From positions 62,001 to 126,000 of the forward strand of contig NZ_FNET01000007.1 in NCBI RefSeq assembly GCF_900100275.1: a DNA stretch of 64,000 nucleotides. Reading direction: 5' to 3'. The notes under the pieces are model-generated. The model was not told where the DNA came from. It was given only the letters and a program-made list of their open reading frames with translations, and ran no database searches. The position numbers and the translations under genes are program-made. This document shows, in pieces, positions 42,661 to 50,566 of the stretch (positions are counted from its first letter, which is position 1; the number at the start of each line of letters is the position of its first letter). The DNA is from Lentzea albidocapillata subsp. violacea (lineage in GTDB: Bacteria > Actinomycetota > Actinomycetes > Mycobacteriales > Pseudonocardiaceae).

Positions 42661-42703
42661 CGCCCCCACGCCCCCGTACATCCAGTACGAGGACGTGGGG
42701 GCG
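42661..42703. repeat. 10-bp inverted repeat downstream of the insertion
   Basis: CGCCCCCACG (42661-42670) and CGTGGGGGCG (42694-42703) enclose a 23-nt loop. It lies in the former 3' region of gcvP, now displaced by the insertion, and was probably its terminator. The remainder of 42603-42780 shows no gene. Confidence 0.45.
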
Positions 42704-42780
42704 ACACCACGATGCACCCGTCTGAACGCGAATTTCCCCGGCAACCTTCCGGGCCACACCACTAGGCCCGTAGTGGAGCT

Positions 42781-42809
42781 GGGGCGCACTCGGGGGTGCG
42801 CCCCATTTT
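42781..42809. terminator. Terminator with T-tract
   Basis: GGGGCGCAC (42781-42789) and GTGCGCCCC (42796-42804) form a 9-bp stem with a 6-nt loop, followed by ATTTTC. It also lies at the 3' end of the convergent small gene ending at 42809. Confidence 0.8.
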
Positions 42810-42991
42810 CATGTCCCGACGGGGCAGGCGTCGTCGCCGCAGTTCTCGTCGACGCTCAGACCCGGCTTGTTCAGGTCGTGCTCGAACGCGAAGTGGAAGC
42901 ACTCGGGGTGCATCCGCTCGAACAGCTCGAAGTCCTCCCGGTCGAGCCCGACCGTCTCACCACAACGCTGGCACGTCTGTTCCTCTGACAC
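42809..42991 (-). CDS. Small CxxC protein
   Basis: 60 residues with CQRCGETVG near the N-terminus, two more cysteines (HPECFHF, ENCGDDACP) and an acidic tail. Four cysteines and a histidine pair suggest a zinc ribbon or knuckle. No family recognised. It ends 29 bp before a terminator on the opposite strand and starts 13 bp after the gene ending at 43004 on the same strand, so cotranscription is likely. Confidence 0.6.
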   Translation of the reverse strand: MSEEQTCQRCGETVGLDREDFELFERMHPECFHFAFEHDLNKPGLSVDENCGDDACPVGT

Positions 42992-43003
42992 CGGCTGATC
43001 GTC

Positions 43004-43663
43004 TCACTCCTCGAACGGCTCCGGCCGGTGCCGTCCGGACAATGCCAGCGCGGCGATCCAGACGTCCGGATCGCCGTCCCAGTCCAGTGCCTTGATCTGG
43101 TCGGCCGACCGCCGCCCGCCGATGGCCCGCATCAGCTCGAACGACGTCGTCCGCAACGTCCCGGCGGGCTCGCCGTGCCCGAGCACGCGGTCGCCGTGCT
43201 CCAGCGTGATCCGCAACGCCGGCACGTCATTGTCCCGCATCCGCTGGTCGAGCTGCTGCAACGGCCGCACCAGCGCCGCCCGTACCTCGACGCCGTCCCG
43301 CGCGCCCGGCACCCCCAGTGCCGCACGGAGGTCGTGCTCGTGCGCGATCACCTCCGCCACCAGGACCGGTCCCATCGGCGTGTCGAACAGCGGCCGGGCC
43401 GGTTCCAGGTTCGCGTCCCACTCGGCGAAGGCGTCGGACAGCGAGTTGTCGCGGCGGTCGCGCACCTGCCGTTCGCCCCACTCGCCTGACTCGACGCCGT
43501 CGAACCGGCGGTCCGCGAAGTCGCGCAGACCGCCGGCGAGGTGCGCCACCACGTCCTTGACCGACCAGCCGGGCGTCGCCGCCACGGGTGTCCGGGGATC
43601 AGCACCGGAGACCAGCGCGGTGATCCGTTCCTTGGCCGCGTCGTAGAGAGGGGCGTTGGTCAT
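43004..43663 (-). CDS. Maleylpyruvate-isomerase/DinB-fold family protein
   Basis: 219 residues. The N-terminal four-helix part (TPGWSVKDVVAHLAGGLRDFADRRF and VLVAEVIAHEHDLRAALG) carries the His residues of the mycothiol-dependent maleylpyruvate isomerase N-terminal/DinB fold; the C-terminal part (FELMRAIGGRRSADQIKALDWDG) is the TIGR03083-type extension. Such proteins may use mycothiol as cofactor, but the reaction is unknown here. ATG 43663, 2 bp from the DUF3224 stop. Confidence 0.75.
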   Translation of the reverse strand: MTNAPLYDAAKERITALVSGADPRTPVAATPGWSVKDVVAHLAGGLRDFADRRFDGVESGEWGERQVRDRRDNSLSDAFAEWDANLEPARPLFDTPMGPVLVAEVIAHEHDLRAALGVPGARDGVEVRAALVRPLQQLDQRMRDNDVPALRITLEHGDRVLGHGEPAGTLRTTSFELMRAIGGRRSADQIKALDWDGDPDVWIAALALSGRHRPEPFEE

Positions 43664-43665
43664 CG

Positions 43666-44043
43666 TCAGACCTCGTACTCCAGGGTGTAGGTGCCGCTGC
43701 CATCCTCCGCCCAGTCCACCGTCACCGCACCTCGCGCGTTCAGGTACCTCCCGGTGCCGTCGACGATCTCGATCACGGCCTCCACAGGGGACCGGTACGC
43801 GCCGGCGTGCCGCAGCACCAGCGTGCCCTCGTCGGTCGTGATCTCCTCGATCGCGGTCGTCCACGCCACGTCGTCGCCGTAGTACATGAGGTACCGGCAG
43901 CTCCCGATGCCACTGACGTCGCCCGCGTACCCGAACTGCACGTGCGCCTCGGTGAGCTTGCGGCCCTCGACCTCCTTGTACGACCGGCCGTCCCAGGTCT
44001 TCTCGTCCCAGCTCTTCACTTCGATGGTTCCGGTTGCCTTCAT
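43666..44043 (-). CDS. DUF3224 protein
   Basis: 125-residue beta-barrel protein: MKATGTIEVKSWDEKTW at the start, GDVSGIGSCRYLMYYGDD in the middle and GTGRYLNARGAVTVDW near the end, all typical of DUF3224. Function unknown. ATG 44043 is preferred to 44052. It diverges from the WYL regulator and shares with it the operator at 44066-44084, and is followed on the same strand by the MPI-like and CxxC genes. Confidence 0.82.
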   Translation of the reverse strand: MKATGTIEVKSWDEKTWDGRSYKEVEGRKLTEAHVQFGYAGDVSGIGSCRYLMYYGDDVAWTTAIEEITTDEGTLVLRHAGAYRSPVEAVIEIVDGTGRYLNARGAVTVDWAEDGSGTYTLEYEV

Positions 44044-44065
44044 GTGGACCACTCTGCTGGCAATT

Positions 44066-44084
44066 CCTGACAGATCGTGTCAGG
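44066..44084. promoter_or_regulatory. WYL-regulator operator candidate
   Basis: Perfect inverted repeat CCTGACA-N5-TGTCAGG in the 49-bp gap between the divergent DUF3224 and WYL genes. Its place right before both starts suggests repression of both directions. Confidence 0.6.
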
Positions 44085-44092
44085 TTCATTCC

Positions 44093-45064
44093 GTGAAATC
44101 CGGCAGGCTTCTCCAGGTCCTCCTGCTCCTGCAGGGAAGGGGTCGGATGACGGCCGACGAACTGGCGTCCGAACTCGAGGTCTCGCCGCGCACGATCTAC
44201 CGCGACGTCGAGGCCCTCTCGGCGTCCGGTATCCCGATCTACGCCGACCGCGGCCCGGCGGGTGGCTACCAGCTGATCGACGGCTACCGCACCCGGCTGA
44301 CCGGCCTGACGACCGGCGAGGCGCAGTCGCTGTTCCTCGCCGGCCTCCCCGGACCCGCGCAGGCGCTGGGGCTGGGGGAGTTCGCGGCCGCCGCCCAGCT
44401 CAAGCTCCTCGCCGCCCTGCCGACCGAACTGCGCGGCAAAGCCGAGCAGATCCGCCAGCGCTTCCACCTCGACACCCCGACGTGGTTCCGCGGCGACGAA
44501 CCCACCGAGCACCTCGCCACGATCGCCGACGCCGTCTGGGAGCAGCGCCGGGTCCGCATGACCTACCGGCGCTGGGGCAACCAGATCGTCGAGCGCGAGG
44601 TCGACCCGTACGGGCTCGTGCTGAAGGCCGGCACCTGGTACTTCGTCGGCAGCGGCCGCACCTACCGCGTCTCGCGCGTGCTCACGCTCGAGGCCACACC
44701 GGACACGTTCGACCGTCCCGGCGACTTCGACCTCGCGCGGTTCTGGGCGGAGTGGTCGGAGCAGTTCGAGGCCCGCATGTACGGCGAGCGCGTCACGGTC
44801 CGCATGACGCGGTCCGGACTGGACAAGACCCAGTACCTGCTCAGCGGCTACCAGGCGCGGGTCATCCGGGACGCCGCACCCGAACCGGGGGAGGAGTTCG
44901 GCTTCCCCACCGAGTCGAACCGGCACGCTGTCGCTGACCTGCTCAAATTCGGCGCGGACGTGGAAGTCCTGGCACCAAACGAGGTCAGGCACGACATCGT
45001 CGAGACAGTCAAGGCGATGCAGGACGTCTACAACGATGCGAAGCTACCCGCATGGTTCCGCTGA
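44093..45064 (+). CDS. HTH/WYL-domain transcriptional regulator (YafY type)
   Basis: 323 residues: an N-terminal winged helix (about 3-55; LLQVLLLLQGRGRMTADELA, SPRTIYRDVEALSASGIP), then a WYL domain (about 140-220; YRRWGNQIVEREVDPYGLVLKAGTWYFVG) and a C-terminal extension. GTG 44093 places the operator (44066-44084) just upstream. It overlaps the downstream aldo/keto reductase by 13 bp, so both are likely in one transcript. Ligand unknown. Confidence 0.88.
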   Translation: MKSGRLLQVLLLLQGRGRMTADELASELEVSPRTIYRDVEALSASGIPIYADRGPAGGYQLIDGYRTRLTGLTTGEAQSLFLAGLPGPAQALGLGEFAAAAQLKLLAALPTELRGKAEQIRQRFHLDTPTWFRGDEPTEHLATIADAVWEQRRVRMTYRRWGNQIVEREVDPYGLVLKAGTWYFVGSGRTYRVSRVLTLEATPDTFDRPGDFDLARFWAEWSEQFEARMYGERVTVRMTRSGLDKTQYLLSGYQARVIRDAAPEPGEEFGFPTESNRHAVADLLKFGADVEVLAPNEVRHDIVETVKAMQDVYNDAKLPAWFR

Positions 45065-45867
45065 TTGCGTTGAACAACGGAGTACGGATCCCCCAACTCG
45101 GCTTCGGCGTCTACCAGGTGCCGGAGGACCAGGTGGCCGGTGCGGTCACGACGGCCATCGAGGCCGGCTACCGCAGCATCGACACGGCCGCGGCCTACGG
45201 CAACGAGTCCGGCGTCGGCGACGCGATCGCCGGCGTGCCGGACCTGTTCGTCACGACCAAGCTGTGGAACGCCGACCAGGGCCACGACGCCACGCTGCGC
45301 GCGTTCGACGAGAGCATGCGCCGCCTGCGCCTCGACGTGCTCGACCTCTACCTCATCCACTGGCCGACGCCCAAGCGCGACCTCTACGCCGACTCGTGGC
45401 GCGCCTTGGAGAAGCTCTACGCCGACGGCCGCGTGCGCGCGATCGGCGTCTCGAACTTCCACACACCACACCTGCAGCGCCTGTTCGACGAGTTCCCGAC
45501 CACCCCGGCGGTGAACCAGATCGAGCTGCATCCGTTGCTGCAGCAGGAAGAGATGCGCAAGGTGCACGTGACGCACCGCATCGTCACCGAGGCGTGGTCC
45601 CCGCTGGCGCAGGGCGGCGCGTTGCTGCGAGAGCCCGACATCGCGGGCCTCGCCGACAAGTACGGCAAGACCCCGGCCCAGATCGTGCTGCGCTGGCACG
45701 TCCAGCTCGGCAACGTCGTGATCCCGAAGTCCGTCACGCCGTACCGGATCAAGGAGAACATCGACATCTTCGACTTCGAGCTGGCGCAGGACGACATGCT
45801 CGTGATCACCGAGCTCGACAACGGGACCCGCACCGGTCCGGACCCCGACCGCTTCAACGCCGCCTGA
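45052..45867 (+). CDS. Aldo/keto reductase
   Basis: 271-residue NADPH-dependent TIM-barrel reductase. The catalytic Asp and Tyr are in SIDTAAAYGNE (near residue 43-49), the Lys in VTTKLWNAD (near 70) and the His in LYLIHWPTPK (near 103); PKSVTPYRIKENIDIFDF near the end is the cofactor motif. ATG 45052 overlaps the WYL gene by 13 bp. Likely substrate is a reactive aldehyde or ketone. Confidence 0.93.
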   Translation: MVPLIALNNGVRIPQLGFGVYQVPEDQVAGAVTTAIEAGYRSIDTAAAYGNESGVGDAIAGVPDLFVTTKLWNADQGHDATLRAFDESMRRLRLDVLDLYLIHWPTPKRDLYADSWRALEKLYADGRVRAIGVSNFHTPHLQRLFDEFPTTPAVNQIELHPLLQQEEMRKVHVTHRIVTEAWSPLAQGGALLREPDIAGLADKYGKTPAQIVLRWHVQLGNVVIPKSVTPYRIKENIDIFDFELAQDDMLVITELDNGTRTGPDPDRFNAA

Positions 45868-45885
45868 GCGACCGGTCGCGCTCGG

Positions 45886-47592
45886 TCAGGCCTTCGTCGA
45901 CAGCACCTGACCGAGCGCCGCCTCCACACCGTCCACGTTCTCCACCACCGACACCGACCCGCCGGTCGTCTGCGCGATGTCCGTCAGCGCCGCCTGGTCC
46001 ACCTCGCCGCCGATGGCGATGAAGCTGACCGGCAGGTCCGTCCCGTGCAGCTGCGCCTTCAGCGCCGCCAGGTCGATCCCGCCGTCCGAGGTGCCGTCGG
46101 TGATCACCACGACCCGGTTGACCCGCCCGGCCACGAACCCGTCGTGCGCCGTCTCGTAGCAGGCCGCCAGCGCGCTGTAGAGCTGCGAGCCGTCCGCCGT
46201 CTTGAGCGCGTCGATCGACCTGCGCAACGCGTCGCGCTTCTCGCTGACGGGACCGGTCGCGACGAGCTGCTTGTGCGGCTTCGACCCGTCGAGGTCGCGG
46301 GCGAACTCCCACAGCCCGAACGACCCCGACACCGACCTGTCGACCTGGCCGCGCAGAGCCGCCTTCACCTTGTCCAGCCTGGGTTTCATCGACGTCGAGA
46401 CGTCCGCCAGCACCGTGACGACCTGCCCGCCGCGGTCCGCCGACGCCCAGGCCGAGGAGATCTGCTGCGTGGTCGTCGCGTCGGCGGCGACCAGGTTCTC
46501 CGTGACGGGAGAGAAGGACACGCCCGGCGAAGGCGACGGACGGTCCTGAGTGGACTCCACCCGCAGACCGCCGCGCGCCAGGATCGCCTGCTGCGGAGGG
46601 TCGGTCATGAAGTCGCGGAACGCCTGCGCAGCACGCACTTCCGCCTCGCCGACCTCGCTGCCACCCAGTGCGACGTACGGGAAGTCCGCCATCGGAGCCG
46701 GCCCGGCGGGCAGCACACCCACCAGCGGCTTCGACGGGGCTTCCTTGCCCGTGTTGTGCCTGAACAGGTCCACTTCGGACACCGGCGTGGCGGAGAAGCC
46801 CGCCGCGTTGACCGTCGCGCTGTCACCCAGGCGCCGCAACGCGTCCCGCGTCGTCGGCGGAACCTCCGGCGGCACGGTGGCGGCGAGCTTGGACAGCGCG
46901 GCCTTCGCGGCGTCCGATCCGAGCGACTCCGCGGTGACCGGACCCTTGCCGCCGGCCAGCGCCGCCTGGATCGCGAGCGCGGACGAGGTGTTCGCGGCCG
47001 GATCGGGCATCGCGACGCTGAACCGGCCCCAGGACTGGCCGTACTTCGTCCAGTCCGTCACCTCCGGCAGGTCCGACCAGCGGAAGTCCTTCAGCACCGG
47101 CGCGGCGGCCTCGGGAGCCGCGAGCAGCACCGGCGACGTGCCGACGGACTTCGGCGCGGAGCCGACCAGCTTCGCGTTCAGCGCGGACAGCCGGTTCGCC
47201 CACAGCGTCGAGTCGGGCAGCCACGCGTGCGGGCGCTTGCCGAGCTTCTGCTCGTCCCACGCCGTCGTCAGGCCTTCCAGCACCGCGGAGGAGTCCGCGG
47301 AAGTCACTTCGATCACGATGCAGTGGTCGTACACAACGGGCCGTGTCGCGCTGTACGCGTGTGCGACGTCCCGCACGGCCTCCGCGACGCTGGGCGTCAC
47401 GGAGATGCGCAGCACGGAATCGCCCTCGCTGCAGTTCTCGGCCAAGGCCTGCGAGCGCTTGTCGAGCACTCCGCCGGCCCACGACAGGGCGAGCCAGCTG
47501 AGGCCAAGCAGCACCACGAGCACGACGATGAGCACGGGCCATTTGGCGATTCCGCGCTTCACCTTCGCCCGCAGAGCGCGGTGTCGAGACAT
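45886..47592 (-). CDS. Membrane-anchored VWA-domain protein with binding-protein-like region
   Basis: 568 residues. One N-terminal membrane segment (about 18-40, VLIVVLVVLLGLSWLALSWA) leads to an extracytoplasmic binding-protein-like region (about 50-365) and a C-terminal von Willebrand A domain (about 390-568) with the MIDAS start DVSTSMKPRL and VVVITDGTSDGG. Substrate and partner are unknown. No MoxR ATPase adjoins it, so it is not part of a standard MoxR/VWA operon. ATG 47592 follows a weak ribosome site; the 62-bp gap above it leads to the next gene. Confidence 0.82.
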   Translation of the reverse strand: MSRHRALRAKVKRGIAKWPVLIVVLVVLLGLSWLALSWAGGVLDKRSQALAENCSEGDSVLRISVTPSVAEAVRDVAHAYSATRPVVYDHCIVIEVTSADSSAVLEGLTTAWDEQKLGKRPHAWLPDSTLWANRLSALNAKLVGSAPKSVGTSPVLLAAPEAAAPVLKDFRWSDLPEVTDWTKYGQSWGRFSVAMPDPAANTSSALAIQAALAGGKGPVTAESLGSDAAKAALSKLAATVPPEVPPTTRDALRRLGDSATVNAAGFSATPVSEVDLFRHNTGKEAPSKPLVGVLPAGPAPMADFPYVALGGSEVGEAEVRAAQAFRDFMTDPPQQAILARGGLRVESTQDRPSPSPGVSFSPVTENLVAADATTTQQISSAWASADRGGQVVTVLADVSTSMKPRLDKVKAALRGQVDRSVSGSFGLWEFARDLDGSKPHKQLVATGPVSEKRDALRRSIDALKTADGSQLYSALAACYETAHDGFVAGRVNRVVVITDGTSDGGIDLAALKAQLHGTDLPVSFIAIGGEVDQAALTDIAQTTGGSVSVVENVDGVEAALGQVLSTKA

Positions 47593-47655
47593 CGATCCCT
47601 CACAACTACTCAGCGGCCCCCGACGACCGCCAATCACGCTAACAGGTGAACTTCG

Positions 47656-48528
47656 TCAGCGAAGTGAAGTCACTCCATGTATCGACTGGCAAACGAAGAT
47701 GAGCCGTTCTCGCAACGGTCGTGCCTGCTCAGCGAACTCGGCCTGCCGCCGGACGTACTCCGCGCGCCCCTCCGCCGTCTCGATCCGCACCGGGGGGTAC
47801 CCGAGCCCGGCCAGGTCGTACGGGGAGGCCTGCATGTCGAGTTCGCGCACGTCAGCGGCCAGTTCGAAGCAGTCGGCGACGAGATCGGACGGCGTCGCCG
47901 GCTCCAGTTTATAGGCCCACTTGAACAGGTCCATGTTCGCGTGCAGGCACCCCGGCTGCTCGTTGCGCAACTGCTCGTCACGAGTGGGCTGCAGAGCGTT
48001 ACGCGGCCGAGCGGGTGGCGTGAAGAACCGGAACGCGTCGAAGTGCCCGCACTGGATCCGGCTCGCCTCGACCACCTGGTCCGTGCCGTCGCTGCCCAGC
48101 CTGAGCGGCCACGCGTTGTGCCGGACCTCCTCGGGCTGCTGCCGGAAGACCATCGCCCACTCGTGCAGCCCGAAGCAGCCGAGGCGGGCAGGCCTGCTCA
48201 GCGTTGCCGTGAGCAGGCCCTGGACGAACTCCAGCGTCTTCGCCCGCTGTCCCACGAAGCTCTCGACGTCGAGCGTGACGCCCTCGGGCGTGGCTTTGTA
48301 GTGCGGGAACTCCAGGTACTCCGGCGCGTCCTCGAGAACGACGCCGGGCCCCGGATGCCAGCGTTCGAGCCGCACGGGCCGATGGCTGTAATAGGTGAAG
48401 AGGAAGTCCATGACCGGGTGCTTCTCTTTGCGAAGCTTCCGCTCCTGATGCGGCCCGGTGAACCTGCGCATGCGCGCCACATGCGAGTCGCGCAAACGGT
48501 GCCATTCGGCTCGGGTCAGGACCTCCAC
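47656..48528 (-). CDS. Conserved actinomycete protein, possibly 3-methyladenine DNA glycosylase-like
   Basis: 290 residues, no signal or membrane segment. Conserved-looking segments are GPHQERKLRKEKHPVMDFLFTYY, RWHPGPGVVLEDAPEY, LGCFGLHEWAMVFRQ and QPGCLHANMDLFKWAYKL. Relatives are often labelled 3-methyladenine DNA glycosylase in actinomycete genomes; I cannot see a helix-hairpin-helix glycosylase motif, so that label is not supported from sequence. Treated as conserved hypothetical. Confidence 0.65.
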   Translation of the reverse strand: MEVLTRAEWHRLRDSHVARMRRFTGPHQERKLRKEKHPVMDFLFTYYSHRPVRLERWHPGPGVVLEDAPEYLEFPHYKATPEGVTLDVESFVGQRAKTLEFVQGLLTATLSRPARLGCFGLHEWAMVFRQQPEEVRHNAWPLRLGSDGTDQVVEASRIQCGHFDAFRFFTPPARPRNALQPTRDEQLRNEQPGCLHANMDLFKWAYKLEPATPSDLVADCFELAADVRELDMQASPYDLAGLGYPPVRIETAEGRAEYVRRQAEFAEQARPLRERLIFVCQSIHGVTSLR

Positions 48529-48563
48529 GGGCGGTTACCGTACGCGCATGCTGAAGCGCAGGG

Positions 48564-48809
48564 CTAAAGCGGCGGCACGAGCCCGGTGAACGTCCGCGCG
48601 CCCTTGCAGTGCGGGCACTCCCGCCCGTTGTCGACGGTCCGCGGCGCGCCACCGATGATCGCCAGCGTCGGCGCGGCGATGTAGCTCGCACCCCCGCACA
48701 GGTGGCACACCGTGCGCGGCTCGGGCGTGACGGCGAAGAGGTCGTCCGGGTCTTCTTCGTCCTCGAAGTCGTCGTCCTCGGCGAACTCGTCCTCGTCGTC
48801 GTCACTCAT
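48564..48809 (-). CDS. Small acidic zinc-ribbon protein
   Basis: 81 residues: a very acidic N-terminus (about 25 residues rich in D and E) and a C-terminal four-cysteine ribbon (VCHLCGG and CPHCKG) separated by about 30 residues. This is a rubredoxin-knuckle style metal site. No family recognised. Start ATG 48809; a longer frame to 48818 is possible. Same strand as the gene ending at 48528 by 35 bp. Confidence 0.65.
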   Translation of the reverse strand: MSDDDEDEFAEDDDFEDEEDPDDLFAVTPEPRTVCHLCGGASYIAAPTLAIIGGAPRTVDNGRECPHCKGARTFTGLVPPL

Positions 48810-48857
48810 GCCGCCCAACTTAGTGGGTCAGCTCCGCCGCACGAGTCAGTGACTCGG

Positions 48858-49454
48858 TCAGTCAGCCTCCGGAGCTGCGTACTTGACTTTGTAGCGCAGG
48901 TGCGTGACCGAAGTGCTCTCGATCACCGAGAGCGGACCCTCCAGCTCGTACCCCTTGCCGGGCGCGAAGAACGGCGTTCCCCCGCCGAGGATCACCGGCA
49001 CCAGGTCGAGGAAGATCTCGTCCACCAGGCCCGCGTCGATGGCCTGCCGCGCGATCTCGCCCGAGTTCAGGCCGACGGCCTTGTCGCCGGCGTGCTTCTG
49101 GGCCACCGCAACGGCTTCCTCGATACCGCCGCTGACGAACGTGAAGTGTTCGTTGTCCTCCAACGGCCGATGGGTGAGCACGACGGTGTGCACGCCCATC
49201 GGGTGCTGGCCGTCCCACCCGTTGGTGAAGTCGTAGAGCCTGCGCCCCACGACCAACGCGCCGGTCGCCTGGATCAGCCCGCCGAAGTAGGCGGCGCTGG
49301 CCGGTGTGAGGTTGACGGTCATGGCGCCGGTCGGGACCGTGAACGCCACGTCGCCCGCCTCGTACCAGGCGAACAGCTTGTCGAAGCCGGAGAAGTCCGG
49401 GCCCGAGACGTAGCCGTCGATCGAGGTGCTGGCGCCCGTGTAGACCTTGCTCAT
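48858..49454 (-). CDS. Dihydrofolate-reductase-like (RibD C-terminal) protein
   Basis: 198 residues of RibD_C/YyaP type: MSKVYTGASTSIDGYVSG at the start, GALVVGRRLYDFTNGWDG near 88 and VDEIFLDLVPVILGGGTPFF near 148. These proteins share the DHFR fold but usually lack a known substrate. It stands alone, 48 bp from the neighbouring gene. Confidence 0.85.
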   Translation of the reverse strand: MSKVYTGASTSIDGYVSGPDFSGFDKLFAWYEAGDVAFTVPTGAMTVNLTPASAAYFGGLIQATGALVVGRRLYDFTNGWDGQHPMGVHTVVLTHRPLEDNEHFTFVSGGIEEAVAVAQKHAGDKAVGLNSGEIARQAIDAGLVDEIFLDLVPVILGGGTPFFAPGKGYELEGPLSVIESTSVTHLRYKVKYAAPEAD

Positions 49455-49540
49455 CTTGTGCCTCCCTGTTGTGGTCCTTCACAGGGACGTCGAACGCCGC
49501 CGTCCCCGGATCGACATGGGCCGGAGAGGCACATACCGGG

Positions 49541-50566
49541 CTATACCCAGCGCACGTGTGTGCCGTCGCGCACCGTGCCCACGTACTCCTCCAACAGGTC
49601 CTCCATCGCGACGACACCGAGCACGGTGCCGTCCGCGCTCACCGCGCGCGCCAGGTGTGACTGGGCCCGGCGCAATGCGGCCAGCGCCTCGTCCAGACGG
49701 GCCTCGGCAGGCACCTCGGGCAGCCCGCGCACCCGGTCACGCGGCACCGGCGTCTCCGCGCCCTCCAGGTCCAGCACGTCCTTGACGTGCAGGTACCCGA
49801 TCAGCCCGGCGTCGGCGAGCACGGGGAACCGCGAGAACCCGGTCTCCGCGACGGCGGCCTCGATCTCGCCCACGGTCGGCGCCGCGGACACCGTCGTCAG
49901 CCGGTCCAGCGGAACCAGCACGTCGGCCACCGTGCGCGCGGCGGACGACAACGTCTGCGCCAGCCGCCGGTGCTCCGAGTCCTCCAGCAGGCCCTCGGAG
50001 CGGGACTGCGCGATCAGCAACGCCAGTTCGTCCGGCGTGTAGGCCGACTCCAGCTCGTCGACCGGCTCCACGTCGAACCGGCGCAGCACCCACCGGCCCA
50101 CGGCCGTGAACAGGGCCAGCGCCGGCGCGATCATCCGCGAGAACCCGTAGTGCACCGGGACCAGCCACACCGCGGCCCGCTCGGGACCGGCGATCGCCAG
50201 GTTCTTCGGCACCATCTCGCCGAGGATCGTGTGCAGCGCGACGACGATGACCAACGCCACCGCGAACGCCACACCGTGCACCACGGCCAACGGCAGCCCA
50301 ACGGCGCTGAGGGGCCCCTCCAGAACGGAAGCCAGCGCGGGCTCGGCGATCGCGCCCAGCCCGAGAGAGCACAGCGTGATGCCCAGCTGCGCGCCCGCGA
50401 TCAGCAACGGCAGCTCCTGCGACGCCTTGATCGCGGTACGGGCGCGGGCGGACCCCTTGTCCGCCAGCGACTCCAGCCGGTCCCGGCGCGCGGTGATCAC
50501 CGCGAACTCGGCACCGACGAAGAACGCGTTGCCCGCCAGCAGGAAGGCGATGATGAGGAAGTTCAC
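49541..50566 (-). CDS. CNNM/CorC-family membrane protein, second copy
   Basis: 341 residues. The N-terminal CNNM domain has four membrane segments (NFLIIAFLLAGNAFFVGAEFAVITARR at the start; GEMVPKNLAIAGPERAA near 125), followed by paired CBS domains (GFSRFPVLADAGLIGYLHVKDVLDLEG, LARAVSADGTVLGVVAMEDLLEEYVG). GTG 50566 overlaps the upstream stop as GTGA. Unlike the gene at 50563 it lacks the C-terminal CorC/HlyC domain and ends soon after the second CBS. Likely a divalent-cation (Mg/Co) related transporter. Confidence 0.88.
   Translation of the reverse strand: MNFLIIAFLLAGNAFFVGAEFAVITARRDRLESLADKGSARARTAIKASQELPLLIAGAQLGITLCSLGLGAIAEPALASVLEGPLSAVGLPLAVVHGVAFAVALVIVVALHTILGEMVPKNLAIAGPERAAVWLVPVHYGFSRMIAPALALFTAVGRWVLRRFDVEPVDELESAYTPDELALLIAQSRSEGLLEDSEHRRLAQTLSSAARTVADVLVPLDRLTTVSAAPTVGEIEAAVAETGFSRFPVLADAGLIGYLHVKDVLDLEGAETPVPRDRVRGLPEVPAEARLDEALAALRRAQSHLARAVSADGTVLGVVAMEDLLEEYVGTVRDGTHVRWV

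Noticed and set aside
43664..44992. 5' extension of the MPI-like gene to 44992
   Set aside because: The family start is at ATG 43663; the extension overlaps DUF3224 and the WYL gene and looks like shadow sequence.
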